Source: Roseiarcus sp963755075 (GTDB lineage Bacteria > Pseudomonadota > Alphaproteobacteria > Rhizobiales > Beijerinckiaceae). From it: DNA of 16,135 nucleotides. The DNA is taken from positions 1 through 16,135 of the forward strand of contig CAVWKL010000243.1 in the NCBI GenBank assembly GCA_963755075.1, given 5' to 3'. Made by a program: the position numbers and the translations under genes. A model generated the notes under the pieces. It saw nothing but the letters and a program-made list of their open reading frames with translations. It was not told the origin of the DNA and made no database searches. Shown here piece after piece: positions 1-7,001 of the stretch. Numbering within the stretch: position 1 is the first letter of the stretch; each line of letters starts with the position of its first letter.

Positions 1-1
1 C

Positions 2-256
2 GGCGCCCCGTGGGTCGGACGCGACGGCGTCTACGACCTCGAATCCATCGCGGTGGTGGTGATTGGCGGAACGCTGCTTGCCGGAGGCCGCGGCGGCGTA
101 TGGGGAACCCTTGCCGGCGTGCTGCTTTTCGCCACGCTCGACGCCGCGTTCAACATGTTGGGCGTTCCCGCTTTTCCCAAACTGGCGCTACGCGGGGCGA
201 TCGTGATCCTTGCGGTCGCCGCCTATACGTTCCGCAGCAAGGAGCTCGTGGCGTGA
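2..256 (+). CDS. Sugar ABC transporter permease, C-terminal end (partial)
   Basis: Reading frame 2 is open from the window edge to the TGA at 254-256, giving the last 84 residues of a membrane protein. The visible part contains the Gly-rich segment VVVIGGTLLAGGRGGVWGTL followed by a hydrophobic helix. This is the C-terminal signature of the BPD_transp_2 family (ribose/xylose/galactofuranose-type importer permeases), where the same segment reads IGG...GG.G...G. The stop overlaps the GTG start of a second permease of the same family, so the two probably form a heterodimeric inner-membrane channel. The start and most of the protein lie upstream of the window. An ATP-binding subunit gene is expected further upstream but is not visible. 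The family call is firm; the substrate is unknown. Confidence 0.85.
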   Translation, partial: GAPWVGRDGVYDLESIAVVVIGGTLLAGGRGGVWGTLAGVLLFATLDAAFNMLGVPAFPKLALRGAIVILAVAAYTFRSKELVA

Positions 257-1242
257 CGACCACGGCGGCCAACCTTCAGCCCAGGACGAGGGCGATCGCC
301 ATCGCCCGCCACCTCAATGTCGGGGTGATGGTCTTCATCGTCCTCTATGCGTGCGTCGGCTTTCTCCAGCCGTCTTACCTCGAGCCGGCAGGCTTCATGA
401 ACTTCCTGTGGCGGGCGGCGCCGCTGGCTGTCCTGGCCTCGGGGCAGCTTTTCGTGCTGGCGGTCGGGGGCTTCGATCTGTCGATGGGCGCTTTGGTCAC
501 CATCACCGTGGTCGGCGGCTCGATGCTCATCGACAATGATCCCGCCAACACCTGGTGGACGATCGGCGTCCTTTACGCGATGGGGCTCGCGGTCGGCCTC
601 ATCAATGGCGTGATCGTTTCCTTCCTCAAGGTGCCGTCGATCATCGCAACGCTTGGCATGTTGTTGTGCCTCAACGGCGCGGCGATGATGTGGTCGGGCG
701 GGGCGCCGCGCGGCTACCTCCCGGATAACTTTCGGGCGTTCGGCCGGCTCGTCCTGCGCCACGTGCCGCTGATCGGCGTCTTCCCGATTGCGGTCGGCGT
801 GCTCATTGTCGTGACGGCGCTTGCCTATTGGGCGTTGCAGGTCACCGTGTTCGGCCAGCGCATCTTCGCGGTCGGCGACAATCCGCGCGCCGCGCAACTG
901 GCGGGCGTGCCGGTTTCCGCAACCCGCGTCGCGGCCTTCGCGATATCGGCGCTCAGCGCCGTCACCGGCGGCATCATGCTCGGCGGCTTCGGCGGCGTTT
1001 CGGTGGAGGTCGGTTCCGGCCTCGCGCTCCAGGCGATCAGCGCTTGCGTGATCGGCGGCGTGCCGTTGATGGGCGGGCGCGGCAGCGTCGTCGGGGCGGT
1101 CGCTGGCGCCTTAAGCCTCTTTGCACTGTTTACGCTGTTGAACCTCGTCGGCCTGCCACAGCCGCTGAAGGACACCGCGCAAGGACTCATTCTGATTTCG
1201 GCTGTTGCGTCGGGCGCCTGGCGCCTGCGTCGCGCCGGATAA
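253..1242 (+). CDS. Sugar ABC transporter permease (BPD_transp_2 / RbsC family)
   Basis: This encodes a 329-residue polytopic inner-membrane permease. The chosen start is the GTG at 253, which overlaps the preceding stop (GTGA), the usual arrangement for translationally coupled permease pairs; a much longer open frame runs upstream but only shadows the previous gene. Hydrophobic helices run through most of the protein. Family marks include the region GQLFVLAVGGFDLSMGALV, the cytoplasmic coupling-loop motif FGQRIFAVGDNPRAAQLAGV and the C-terminal CVIGGVPLMGGRGSVVGAV. With the neighbouring permease and the binding protein downstream it forms part of a high-affinity sugar-type importer (two permeases plus one binding protein, as in the YtfT/YjfF galactofuranose arrangement). 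The actual ligand cannot be read from the sequence. Confidence 0.9.
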   Translation: MTTTAANLQPRTRAIAIARHLNVGVMVFIVLYACVGFLQPSYLEPAGFMNFLWRAAPLAVLASGQLFVLAVGGFDLSMGALVTITVVGGSMLIDNDPANTWWTIGVLYAMGLAVGLINGVIVSFLKVPSIIATLGMLLCLNGAAMMWSGGAPRGYLPDNFRAFGRLVLRHVPLIGVFPIAVGVLIVVTALAYWALQVTVFGQRIFAVGDNPRAAQLAGVPVSATRVAAFAISALSAVTGGIMLGGFGGVSVEVGSGLALQAISACVIGGVPLMGGRGSVVGAVAGALSLFALFTLLNLVGLPQPLKDTAQGLILISAVASGAWRLRRAG

Positions 1243-1295
1243 AAGGGCGTTTGCTCCCAAGCGCCGATTTATGGGACATGTCAAAGGAGAAGGTC

Positions 1296-2429
1296 ATGCA
1301 TCGTGTGCCAATAGCCATCCTCACAGCCGGCGTCGCCGTTGCGTTTGCAACCGCGGCGGCCGCCCAAAATTTCGACGACCCGAAGGACTTCGCCTACGCC
1401 AAGGAACTGCTGGCGATGACGCCGCAGGGCCCCGCGGGCATGCCCTGGGAGCAGAACCTCGGCGGCAAGGAGGTCGACACCTCCAAATACAAGAAGGCCG
1501 GTCCTTACAAGATTTGCTTCTCCAACGCCGGCATTTTCAACCCGTGGCGGGTGGTCGGCTGGACCGACATGCAGGCGCAGGTCGACGTCGACAAGGCGGA
1601 CATCAAGGCGTTCACCGTGGCCGACGCCGAAGGCAAGGACGACAAGCAGATTTCCGACATCAACTCGTTCGTGTCGGGCGACCAGTGCGACATTCTGATC
1701 GTCTCGCCCAACACCACGGCGGCGCTGACGCCGGCGGTCGAAGCGGCCTGCAAGAAGCTGCCGGTGATCGTCTTCGATCGCGGCGTCCTGACCCAATGCC
1801 CGGTGACCTTCATCAACCCGGTCGGCGGCTATGGCTGGGGAATCCAGACCGCCAATTTCATCGTCGAGAAGTTGCCCAAGGGCGGCAAGGTGCTGGGTCT
1901 GCGCATCTCGCCCGGCGTCGACGTGCTGGAGACCCGCTGGTCCGCCGCCAACCGCATCTTCAAGGAAAATGGAATCAACGTCGTCGGCGCCGAGTTTACC
2001 GACGGCGACAACGCCAAGACGAAGTCGATCGTCGAGGATTATATCAAGCGCTTCGGCAAGATCGACGCGGTCTGGATGGACGCCGGCGCGACGGCGGTCG
2101 CCGCCATCGAGGCGTTCGAGGACGCCGGCCAGCCCTACCCGATCATCACCGGCGAGGATCAGGAAGACTTCCTGGCGAAGTGGCAGAAGGAGAACCTGAC
2201 CGCGTTCGCGCCGACCTATCCGACCTATCAATGGCGCACGCCGATCATCGCCGCGCTGGAAATCCTCAAGGGCCAGCCGGTCTACGGCCCGGCCTGGAAA
2301 CTGCCGCAACCGGCGATCACCCAGGAGACGCTGGCATCGTTTGTCGACCCCAAGATGCCGCCGCTGCACTATGCGATGTGCGGTTGCAAAGACCTGCCCG
2401 GCTATCCCCAGCGCTGGGGCGGCAAATAA
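1296..2429 (+). CDS. Periplasmic sugar-type substrate-binding protein of the ABC transporter
   Basis: This is a 377-residue exported protein of the RbsB-like (Peripla_BP_4) type. The start at 1296 is preferred over the in-frame ATG at 1278 because AAAGGAG at 1283-1289 sits six bases ahead of it and the protein then begins with a clean signal peptide (MHRVPIAIL...ATAAAAQ, cleavage near residue 23-24). The mature protein has the usual two-lobe pattern: a first beta strand YKICFSNAGIFNPW near 71-84, DILIVSPNTTAALTPAV near 132-148, a hinge near VIVFDRG, and DAVWMDAGATAVAAIEAF near 257-274. It is longer than typical RbsB (about 300 residues), with extra N-terminal sequence and several cysteines (a C-G-C near 362-364) that could form disulfides. 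It is the last gene of the permease operon and is followed by a terminator. Confidence 0.9.
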   Translation: MHRVPIAILTAGVAVAFATAAAAQNFDDPKDFAYAKELLAMTPQGPAGMPWEQNLGGKEVDTSKYKKAGPYKICFSNAGIFNPWRVVGWTDMQAQVDVDKADIKAFTVADAEGKDDKQISDINSFVSGDQCDILIVSPNTTAALTPAVEAACKKLPVIVFDRGVLTQCPVTFINPVGGYGWGIQTANFIVEKLPKGGKVLGLRISPGVDVLETRWSAANRIFKENGINVVGAEFTDGDNAKTKSIVEDYIKRFGKIDAVWMDAGATAVAAIEAFEDAGQPYPIITGEDQEDFLAKWQKENLTAFAPTYPTYQWRTPIIAALEILKGQPVYGPAWKLPQPAITQETLASFVDPKMPPLHYAMCGCKDLPGYPQRWGGK

Positions 2430-2451
2430 TCACCGTGCCTGAGTAGTGAGT

Positions 2452-2479
2452 AAAGGGCCCGACATTCGGGCCCTTTTTT
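2452..2479 (+). terminator. Rho-independent terminator of the ABC transporter operon
   Basis: An 11-bp perfect stem (AAAGGGCCCGA at 2452-2462, partner at 2466-2476) with a CAT loop is followed by a run of T. It lies about 20 bases after the stop of the binding-protein gene. Confidence 0.9.
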
Positions 2480-2907
2480 CGATGCCGGCGCAACCGATGC
2501 CGACGCTCGGCGCCGCTCGGCGCGAAACGCCGCGATGCTGCAATGCCCGCCCGCTTGCGTCGCCCGTCGTCACAGTTGCGGCGTTTGGCCGCATGACTTC
2601 GGGATCCCTCGTCGCAACGCTGAGATTGTGGGCGAAGCGAGAGGGCACGGGGCGTGCGATTGAGGCGCGCGAACGGCATCAGCGACATCCTAAGTCACGC
2701 GAGCCCCGACACAATCGGGGGCGATATCGCCGGATTCTGACCTCTTGCGCTCCCCCGGCCGGCTCGACCGCCGCCGGTTCGCCTGGCGCGGCAGGCATGA
2801 CAGAAACAGCTCGCGCTCCGTGACAACACACTAAAATAATGTGACACCCATGTTTAAATCGACATCGCGTGCGCGTATGAACCTTGCGGCAGTTAGGGGC
2901 GAGCGCG
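2480..2907. other. Non-coding interval, no gene seen
   Basis: From the terminator to the zinc-ribbon gene I find no reading frame with a start, ribosome site and protein-like composition. The only structure is a short hairpin, CCCCGA at 2704-2709 pairing with TCGGGG at 2715-2720. It has no T-tract and its role is unknown. Confidence 0.5.
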
Positions 2908-3243
2908 ATGGGGCAAGCAGCGGCGGCCGTGTGCCTTGCCTGCGGCTACGAAAGCAACGCCACAATCGGCGGAAGCATTGCATCGGGATTCCGAGGCGAG
3001 CGGTGGCCTTGCCTGTGTTTCTCCTGTCGACGCGTCGTCTCGGCGTTGATCAATTGGGAGACGCTCGTGTGTCCCGACTGCGGCTCGCTCGAAATCGAGC
3101 CGTACGGCTGTGTCTCCTCCGAAGTGACCTCGCGCCAAGTGCATCGCCTGCGGAATCGCGCCATCGAGGATGCGCCTTATCCTTGCCCGAAATGCGGAGC
3201 GCTGGCGTTGCGGTTCACAAGCGGGAGGACTTTGCTGAATTGA
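2908..3243 (+). CDS. Small protein with multiple CxxC zinc-ribbon pairs, function unknown
   Basis: This is a 111-residue soluble protein starting at ATG 2908, preceded by an AGGGGCGA-like ribosome site; a TTG at 2884 would add eight residues. It contains CLACGY near the N-terminus, CLCFSC near residue 36, CPDCGS near 56 and CPKCGA near 93. That gives four Cys clusters able to form two zinc-binding knuckle pairs. No catalytic motif, membrane segment or signal peptide is visible. The spacing of Cys pairs and the otherwise polar composition suggest a nucleic-acid or protein-binding zinc ribbon, but this is inference. It stands alone, with no close operon partner. I do not recognise a named family. 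Confidence 0.6.
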   Translation: MGQAAAAVCLACGYESNATIGGSIASGFRGERWPCLCFSCRRVVSALINWETLVCPDCGSLEIEPYGCVSSEVTSRQVHRLRNRAIEDAPYPCPKCGALALRFTSGRTLLN

Positions 3244-3468
3244 CCGCCGGCGCGGGGGAATTGCGGCGACGCGCCTGGAATTGCCAGAAAGGCTCGCCGC
3301 TGCGTTTCCAGGCGAGGGCCTGGTGCGGACGGCTGCAACTGCACTGGGACACCATGCCGCACAGTTCGCGATGGCGGCCGATGCGCTTTGCGTCTTGTCG
3401 ATCGATTAGAATGTCAGGCGAGGCGGCCGGTTCCGGCCTCAGTCGACCGGCGAATGCGGGGGTGATCG

Positions 3469-4032
3469 GTGGCGCGCATGGTCTGTCCGTGGTGGATCGG
3501 ATATCTCTTGCTCAGCCCACTGCGTCGGGCCTTTCAGGACCCTGCGCGCATTCTCGCCCCCTACGTCCGGGCCGGCATGACCGTGCTCGAGCCGGGCCCC
3601 GGGATGGGGTTCTTCACCCTCGATCTCGCCCGTCTCGTCGGGCCGTCAGGCCGGGTCGTGGCGGTGGACATACAGCCGCGCATGCTCGACAGTCTTGGCC
3701 GCCGCGCTGCGAAAGCCGGCCTAGGCGATCGCGTGACGACGCGTCTCGCCCAGTCAGACGGCATGGGCGTGGGAGACTTGGCCGGACAAGTGGACTTCGC
3801 CCTCGCCTTCGCGGTCGTACATGAATTGCCAAGCGCGCAAGCATTCTTCGCCGAGGCGGCGGCAAGCCTTCGACCCGGCGGCGCCCTTCTGCTCGCCGAG
3901 CCGAGCGGACACGTGTCGGCCGATACCTTCGAGGAGGAATTGCGGGCTGCGGCAGCCGTCGGCCTGGTGATGAAGGAGCAACCGTCGATCAGCCGTAGCC
4001 GCGCGGCGCTGCTGATCAAGACGGGCGATTGA
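3469..4032 (+). CDS. Class I SAM-dependent methyltransferase
   Basis: This is a 187-residue protein starting with GTG at 3469 behind a GGGGGTGA-like ribosome site; an ATG three codons later is an alternative. The Rossmann SAM-binding motif I, VLEPGPGMGFFTLDLA, lies at residues 39-54. The acidic residue of motif II is D67 in VVAVDIQPRML, motif IV-like sequence is FALAFAVVHELP near 110-121, and the typical LRPGG turn is at 134-138. A hydrophobic N-terminal stretch (WWIGYLLLSPLRR) may contact the membrane or a hydrophobic substrate. The protein is short for the family and lacks an obvious substrate-recognition domain, so the substrate is unknown. It ends 27 bases from the convergent lipocalin-like gene. 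Confidence 0.85.
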   Translation: MARMVCPWWIGYLLLSPLRRAFQDPARILAPYVRAGMTVLEPGPGMGFFTLDLARLVGPSGRVVAVDIQPRMLDSLGRRAAKAGLGDRVTTRLAQSDGMGVGDLAGQVDFALAFAVVHELPSAQAFFAEAAASLRPGGALLLAEPSGHVSADTFEEELRAAAAVGLVMKEQPSISRSRAALLIKTGD

Positions 4033-4058
4033 CCGGCGATCCGGCGGCGGCGCGCCAG

Positions 4059-4604
4059 TTACTTGACACGTTCAAACTCAAGCACGCCGAACCCTTCTCT
4101 CCCATCGATCGGGCTCTTGTTGCGCTCTGTCGTGATGGTCAGCCTGTCGCCGTCAAGCTTGAAGAATCGGACCTGATCGGACCCGAGGCGCGCGTTGTTC
4201 CAAGCAATGTCGATGTGATGGATGACCTTGTCGCCGAGGATCGTGTACGTCCCGGCATAAGCAAGCATCGACTTGTGCAGTTGGACGCGCTCCGCGTCGG
4301 TTGGCTCGCCGCCAGCGGGAACGACGCGGTCTCCGTCGGCCAATAGCACGTACATGCGCCCGTCGGGGGCGTAGCCGAGATAGCCCTTGGGATGTTCGCC
4401 GAGCGCGGGGCGGCGTTCGCCGGTCGCGATGTCTTGGCGCACGAAGGACGTCAACTTCCAAGTGCCGACCAGCGGATTGTCGCCAGCGAGCGCCACGCTG
4501 GCCGTCCCTACAAGCCCCAACACACAGATCGCCGCCAACGCCAGCCGCGCGAATCTCATTGCCACGCGCGTTAGGCCGCCATGGGCGTGGTCGTTCCGCT
4601 TCAT
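4059..4604 (-). CDS. Secreted lipocalin-like domain protein
   Basis: This is a 181-residue exported protein matching the Lipocalin_5 (lipocalin-like) pattern. The start at 4604 is preferred because GGGAGGA lies about six bases upstream of it; ATGs at 4619 and 4559 are alternatives, the last giving the shortest signal peptide. A basic N-terminus and the hydrophobic run LALAAICVLGLVGTASVALA precede the mature domain. That domain opens with the characteristic NPLVGTWKLTSF, followed by GYLGYAPDGRMYVLLADGD and AGTYTILGDKVIHHIDIAWN, and closes with LTITTERN...GVLEFERVK. The fold is a beta barrel thought to bind a small hydrophobic ligand in the periplasm; the ligand is unknown. It converges on the methyltransferase gene with no visible terminator between them. 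Confidence 0.8.
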   Translation of the reverse strand: MKRNDHAHGGLTRVAMRFARLALAAICVLGLVGTASVALAGDNPLVGTWKLTSFVRQDIATGERRPALGEHPKGYLGYAPDGRMYVLLADGDRVVPAGGEPTDAERVQLHKSMLAYAGTYTILGDKVIHHIDIAWNNARLGSDQVRFFKLDGDRLTITTERNKSPIDGREGFGVLEFERVK

Positions 4605-4664
4605 CCGGTCCTCCCACATCGCTCACGCATACTCATCCCCCAAAGCCAATTGACAACCCCCCGG

Positions 4665-5066
4665 TTATGCTCGGCGGAGGCTTACACCGCTCCCAAGGGC
4701 GCCGCTCAAAGCCAACAGCGATGGGTCGGCGATGATGAGCGATCCTAACCCCTCACTGCTCTCGGCCCCCACCCCCCTACAGCTCCCCCCTAGCACGGAG
4801 TCATAGAGCTGAAGGGCAGTGATCCCAAGACGCGCGAATGCATGGAGAGCTTGGATCAGCATCACGCTCTCCATGAGCATCAGCTTGTAGCCGACTCCCG
4901 TCCCAATGAGCTTGGCGATCGGCGCATGAGCGTGCAGCGCGAGCGCCAAGGCGCCCCTGAGCTTCGTCCCTTTGGGGAACAGCGGCGAGGTTTTATCAGG
5001 CCATCGCCTCATCGGTTCCTTGGCGAACAGCATCGCGCTGACGAGCTTCTTCTTGTGCGGCAACGG
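4665..5066 (-). pseudogene. C-terminal fragment of a plasmid/phage-type replication-like protein
   Basis: The minus-strand frame opens right after an in-frame TAG at 5067-5069 and carries protein-like sequence for about 90 codons (HAPIAKLIGTGVGYKLMLM, then ESVMLIQALHAFARLGITAL, then QLYDSVL). It then decays through G-runs into low-quality sequence until the stop at 4665. From memory, the segment ...GTG.G..LM..ES..L...L......GI.AL..HD.V resembles the C-terminal part of conserved proteins in alphaproteobacterial plasmids and islands that carry an HD/HDS motif like polymerase motif C. The N-terminus is missing, the homology-like stretch breaks at VLGG near G homopolymers, and the fragment lies only 14 bases from the CCA end of a tRNA fragment. 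I read it as the relic of an earlier insertion. The family identification is tentative. Confidence 0.45.
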
Positions 5067-5080
5067 CTATTCGTTTGTAG

Positions 5081-5150
5081 TGGTGCGGACGGCGGGGGTC
5101 GAACCCGCACAGCCTGAAGGGCCGAAGGATTTTAAGTCCTTGCTGTCTAC
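5081..5150 (-). tRNA. tRNA-Leu(UAA), 3' fragment (probable attachment site)
   Basis: Read on the minus strand, the segment contains the end of the D arm (GTAGAC), an anticodon stem AAGGA/TCCTT around the loop CTTAAAA (anticodon TAA), a class II variable arm (GCC/GGC), a T arm GCGGG/CCCGC with loop TTCGACC, and the 3' acceptor strand GTCCGCA plus encoded CCA. The layout matches bacterial tRNA-Leu(UAA). The 5' acceptor strand, the 5' half of the D arm and a matching TGCGGAC are absent upstream (higher coordinates), where AT-rich sequence starts. It is therefore not a functional tRNA but a 3' duplicate such as is left at one end of an element integrated into a tRNA gene. The intact copy should lie beyond the right edge. 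Confidence 0.85.
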
Positions 5151-5308
5151 GCCTATCTTATTGATATTATTCTATCTTTCGACCTATAAAGTGCGTATGT
5201 GTAAGAAACTGTGTAAATTTCGCCATTTTCTCCATAGACGGAAAAGGTAGTACAAAAGGCCATAAATTACCAGTATAATCGTGTTGCTTGTTCTCGTGAC
5301 CTCTACCC

Positions 5309-6181
5309 TCACTCGTCGACCCGATAGGCCAAGATCGGATCGGCGAAGGGCAACTCGACCGCTTTGTGTTTCGCGAGCTTGTCGAACGCCGCGCTGTGGC
5401 GCTTGCGATCCGGGGCGTGGAGCTGGTCGCGGTCAAAGATGCCGGACTCGGCGATCATTTGCTCGCGGTCGCCGTCAGGCTGCCGGATCATCAGAAAGCG
5501 ACGGTACGCGAGCGCGTGGGTCTTAGTCATGACAAGGAACGCGCCGACTAAATGCGAGAGCCTGCCCTCACCGTCGTAGACAGGCTCGGTGCCGATCATG
5601 AGGGTAAAGCCCCACCTATATCCGGTGCCGTAGAGAACGACCTGCGGGAAGCCATCGACGAATGCCATTGCGCCCCACGACTCGCGGAGACCATCGGTCA
5701 AGCCGATGTTGTCGTGAATGGTGTCCCGCACCGTCAAAATGTGGTCGTCGTCGCTGTCGATTTCGACGACGTGAACGGCGAAACGATCGGGCTCGATGTA
5801 GCTGCCGTGGTAGAGAAAATAGACGCCGTCGACCGTCCTGCCCTCCGGCAACGAGAGTTGGCCGGACGCCAGCCAGTGGGAGAGCTGGTCGAATTGCGGC
5901 GCTTCCTTGGGATCGGGATAGCGCAGGGCTCGGCCAAGGGGCGTGTGCAGCCAGAAAGCGGCGAGCGCGTCGTAATTCTCCTGCAACATGCTCCGGTCGG
6001 GTAAATCAAGAAACGGCCGAAGCGCCTCCGGCTTCATAGGCTTCCAAGCAGGCCTCAAACCCCAGGCGGCGTCGATCATTTCTTGTGGCGAATAGAAGTC
6101 CCGCGCGCGCTTGAGGGCCGTCTTAAGGGGCACCTGGCGAAGCACGCGCGCGGGGACATCGGCTTGCTTCTCGTCCGTCAT
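5309..6181 (-). CDS. Conserved-looking hypothetical protein, function unknown
   Basis: This encodes a 290-residue soluble protein. The start at 6181 (MTDEKQADVP) follows a GGGGA ribosome site about seven bases upstream; the open frame extends 57 codons further, but that part is poor and crosses the promoter region. The N-terminal third is helical and basic (LKTALKRARDFYSPQEMIDAAW). The middle and C-terminal part look like alternating beta strands (VDGVYFLYHGSYIEPDRFAVHVV, VVLYGTGYRWGFTLMIG), suggesting a sensory or ligand-binding beta domain preceded by a helical domain. No signal peptide, membrane segment or catalytic motif is visible. It is divergent from the Pro/Ala-rich gene and sits at the element edge. 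A perfect palindrome just upstream suggests repression of its own promoter. A regulatory role is possible but unproven. Confidence 0.6.
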   Translation of the reverse strand: MTDEKQADVPARVLRQVPLKTALKRARDFYSPQEMIDAAWGLRPAWKPMKPEALRPFLDLPDRSMLQENYDALAAFWLHTPLGRALRYPDPKEAPQFDQLSHWLASGQLSLPEGRTVDGVYFLYHGSYIEPDRFAVHVVEIDSDDDHILTVRDTIHDNIGLTDGLRESWGAMAFVDGFPQVVLYGTGYRWGFTLMIGTEPVYDGEGRLSHLVGAFLVMTKTHALAYRRFLMIRQPDGDREQMIAESGIFDRDQLHAPDRKRHSAAFDKLAKHKAVELPFADPILAYRVDE

Positions 6182-6197
6182 CGCTGATCCCCGTCGC

Positions 6198-6212
6198 TTC
6201 GCAAATTGCGAA
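6198..6212. promoter_or_regulatory. Perfect 15-bp palindrome, probable operator
   Basis: TTCGCAA and TTGCGAA flank a central A at 6205, a 7-1-7 dyad ending 17 bases before the start codon of the leftward gene at 6181. The position between promoter and ribosome site suits a repressor site. The cognate regulator is unknown. Confidence 0.5.
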
Positions 6213-6258
6213 ACCCTGTTAGCAGAATACAAAACCGAAGCAGGCGCGTGCAAAGCGC

Positions 6259-6295
6259 CGTAGCGGGATTTCCAAAGGCACGTTGTCGCGCTACG
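6259..6295. repeat. Inverted repeat in the divergent intergenic region
   Basis: CGTAGCG at 6259-6265 is complementary to CGCTACG at 6289-6295, with a 23-base spacer. It lies between the divergent genes at 6181 and 6371 and could be a second regulatory dyad or chance in GC-rich sequence. Confidence 0.35.
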
Positions 6296-6370
6296 CCTCG
6301 GTAGTTTTTGGGCGATCGGCCATGCTGAGCTGGGCGCATTTTGCGCGCGCACCAGAAAGGTCGGCCCCTC

Positions 6371-6988
6371 ATGTCTACGAGTTCTGGCGCTCTCTCGCCC
6401 TCACGCGCGGTCGTCGTTTGGCAACCGCGTCCTAGCGTTCTCGCAAGGCTCAAGAGTATCCCGCCGGTCGCGATCGTCGCCGCCGCGGCGCTCGTGACCT
6501 ATGCGGCCTTGCCGCTGGCTGCGTCGCTGATGAACGGCAACGCGGCACAAACGGTCGTCGCCACCGCGCCTCAACGCGTAGTGCCGGTGGCAACCGCGGC
6601 TCCGCCCGCGCCGCCAGTCGTCGAAGCCGAGCCCCCGGCGACACCGGCCCGGGTTGCGCCGCCGCGGGCCGTCGCCCCTGCGCCGCCGCCGGTCGCGCCA
6701 GCGCCGGCGAACCCCGTGGCGTTCGTCGCGCCGCTGGTCGCGGCTGTTGCCCCGCTTGTGGTCATGCCGCGCGCGAACTCCATGCCGGTCGCGCCGCGCG
6801 AAGTGGCTCGTATCCCGAGAGAAATCGAGCCGATGATGCGCCCGCTGCGCGCCCTGACGCCGATGGACCGAGCGTTTGCGCCGATGATGCGCGGCGGCTT
6901 TCCGATGCAGCGTTTCGCCGGCGGGTTCCCGCGTGGTGGGTTCGGCCTCGCCCGCGGATTCGGCCGTATTCGGCTGTTTGGTCACTAA
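6371..6988 (+). CDS. Pro/Ala-rich single-span membrane protein, first gene of the traG operon
   Basis: This is a 205-residue protein starting at ATG 6371, with AAGG at 6357-6360. A short cytoplasmic N-terminus (residues 1-31, basic) is followed by one hydrophobic segment (about 32-53, PPVAIVAAAALVTYAALPLAA). A long Pro/Ala/Val-rich low-complexity stretch (about 66-140) and a Met/Gly/Arg-rich tail (FAPMMRGGFPMQRFAGGFPRGGFGLARGFGRIRLFGH) complete it. The topology suggests an inner-membrane anchor with an extended periplasmic arm, a layout reminiscent of TonB or VirB10 N-termini, although no TonB or VirB10 domain is present. It lies 13 bases before the next gene, which lies directly upstream of the coupling protein, so a role in conjugation or the cell envelope is plausible. 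No family is recognised. Confidence 0.6.
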   Translation: MSTSSGALSPSRAVVVWQPRPSVLARLKSIPPVAIVAAAALVTYAALPLAASLMNGNAAQTVVATAPQRVVPVATAAPPAPPVVEAEPPATPARVAPPRAVAPAPPPVAPAPANPVAFVAPLVAAVAPLVVMPRANSMPVAPREVARIPREIEPMMRPLRALTPMDRAFAPMMRGGFPMQRFAGGFPRGGFGLARGFGRIRLFGH

Positions 6989-7001
6989 GGGAGACTCCAT
7001 C

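Noticed and set aside
1205..2446. Long plus-strand frame overlapping the substrate-binding protein gene, and a 362-codon minus-strand frame at 1281-2369
   Set aside because: Both are Arg/Gly/His-rich shadows of the clear binding-protein frame, which has a signal peptide and a ribosome site.
2446..2823. 125-codon plus-strand frame after the binding-protein gene
   Set aside because: It would begin inside the terminator hairpin and has no protein-like composition.
2841..3824. 327-codon plus-strand frame across the zinc-ribbon and methyltransferase genes
   Set aside because: Arg/Ser/Pro-rich composition, no domain pattern, and it runs through two better-supported frames.
5081..5150. Possibility that the tRNA-Leu is intact but interrupted by a group I intron
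   Set aside because: The anticodon stem and loop are continuous and the break lies in the D arm, not at the anticodon position where tRNA-Leu introns insert. No 5' half is found nearby.
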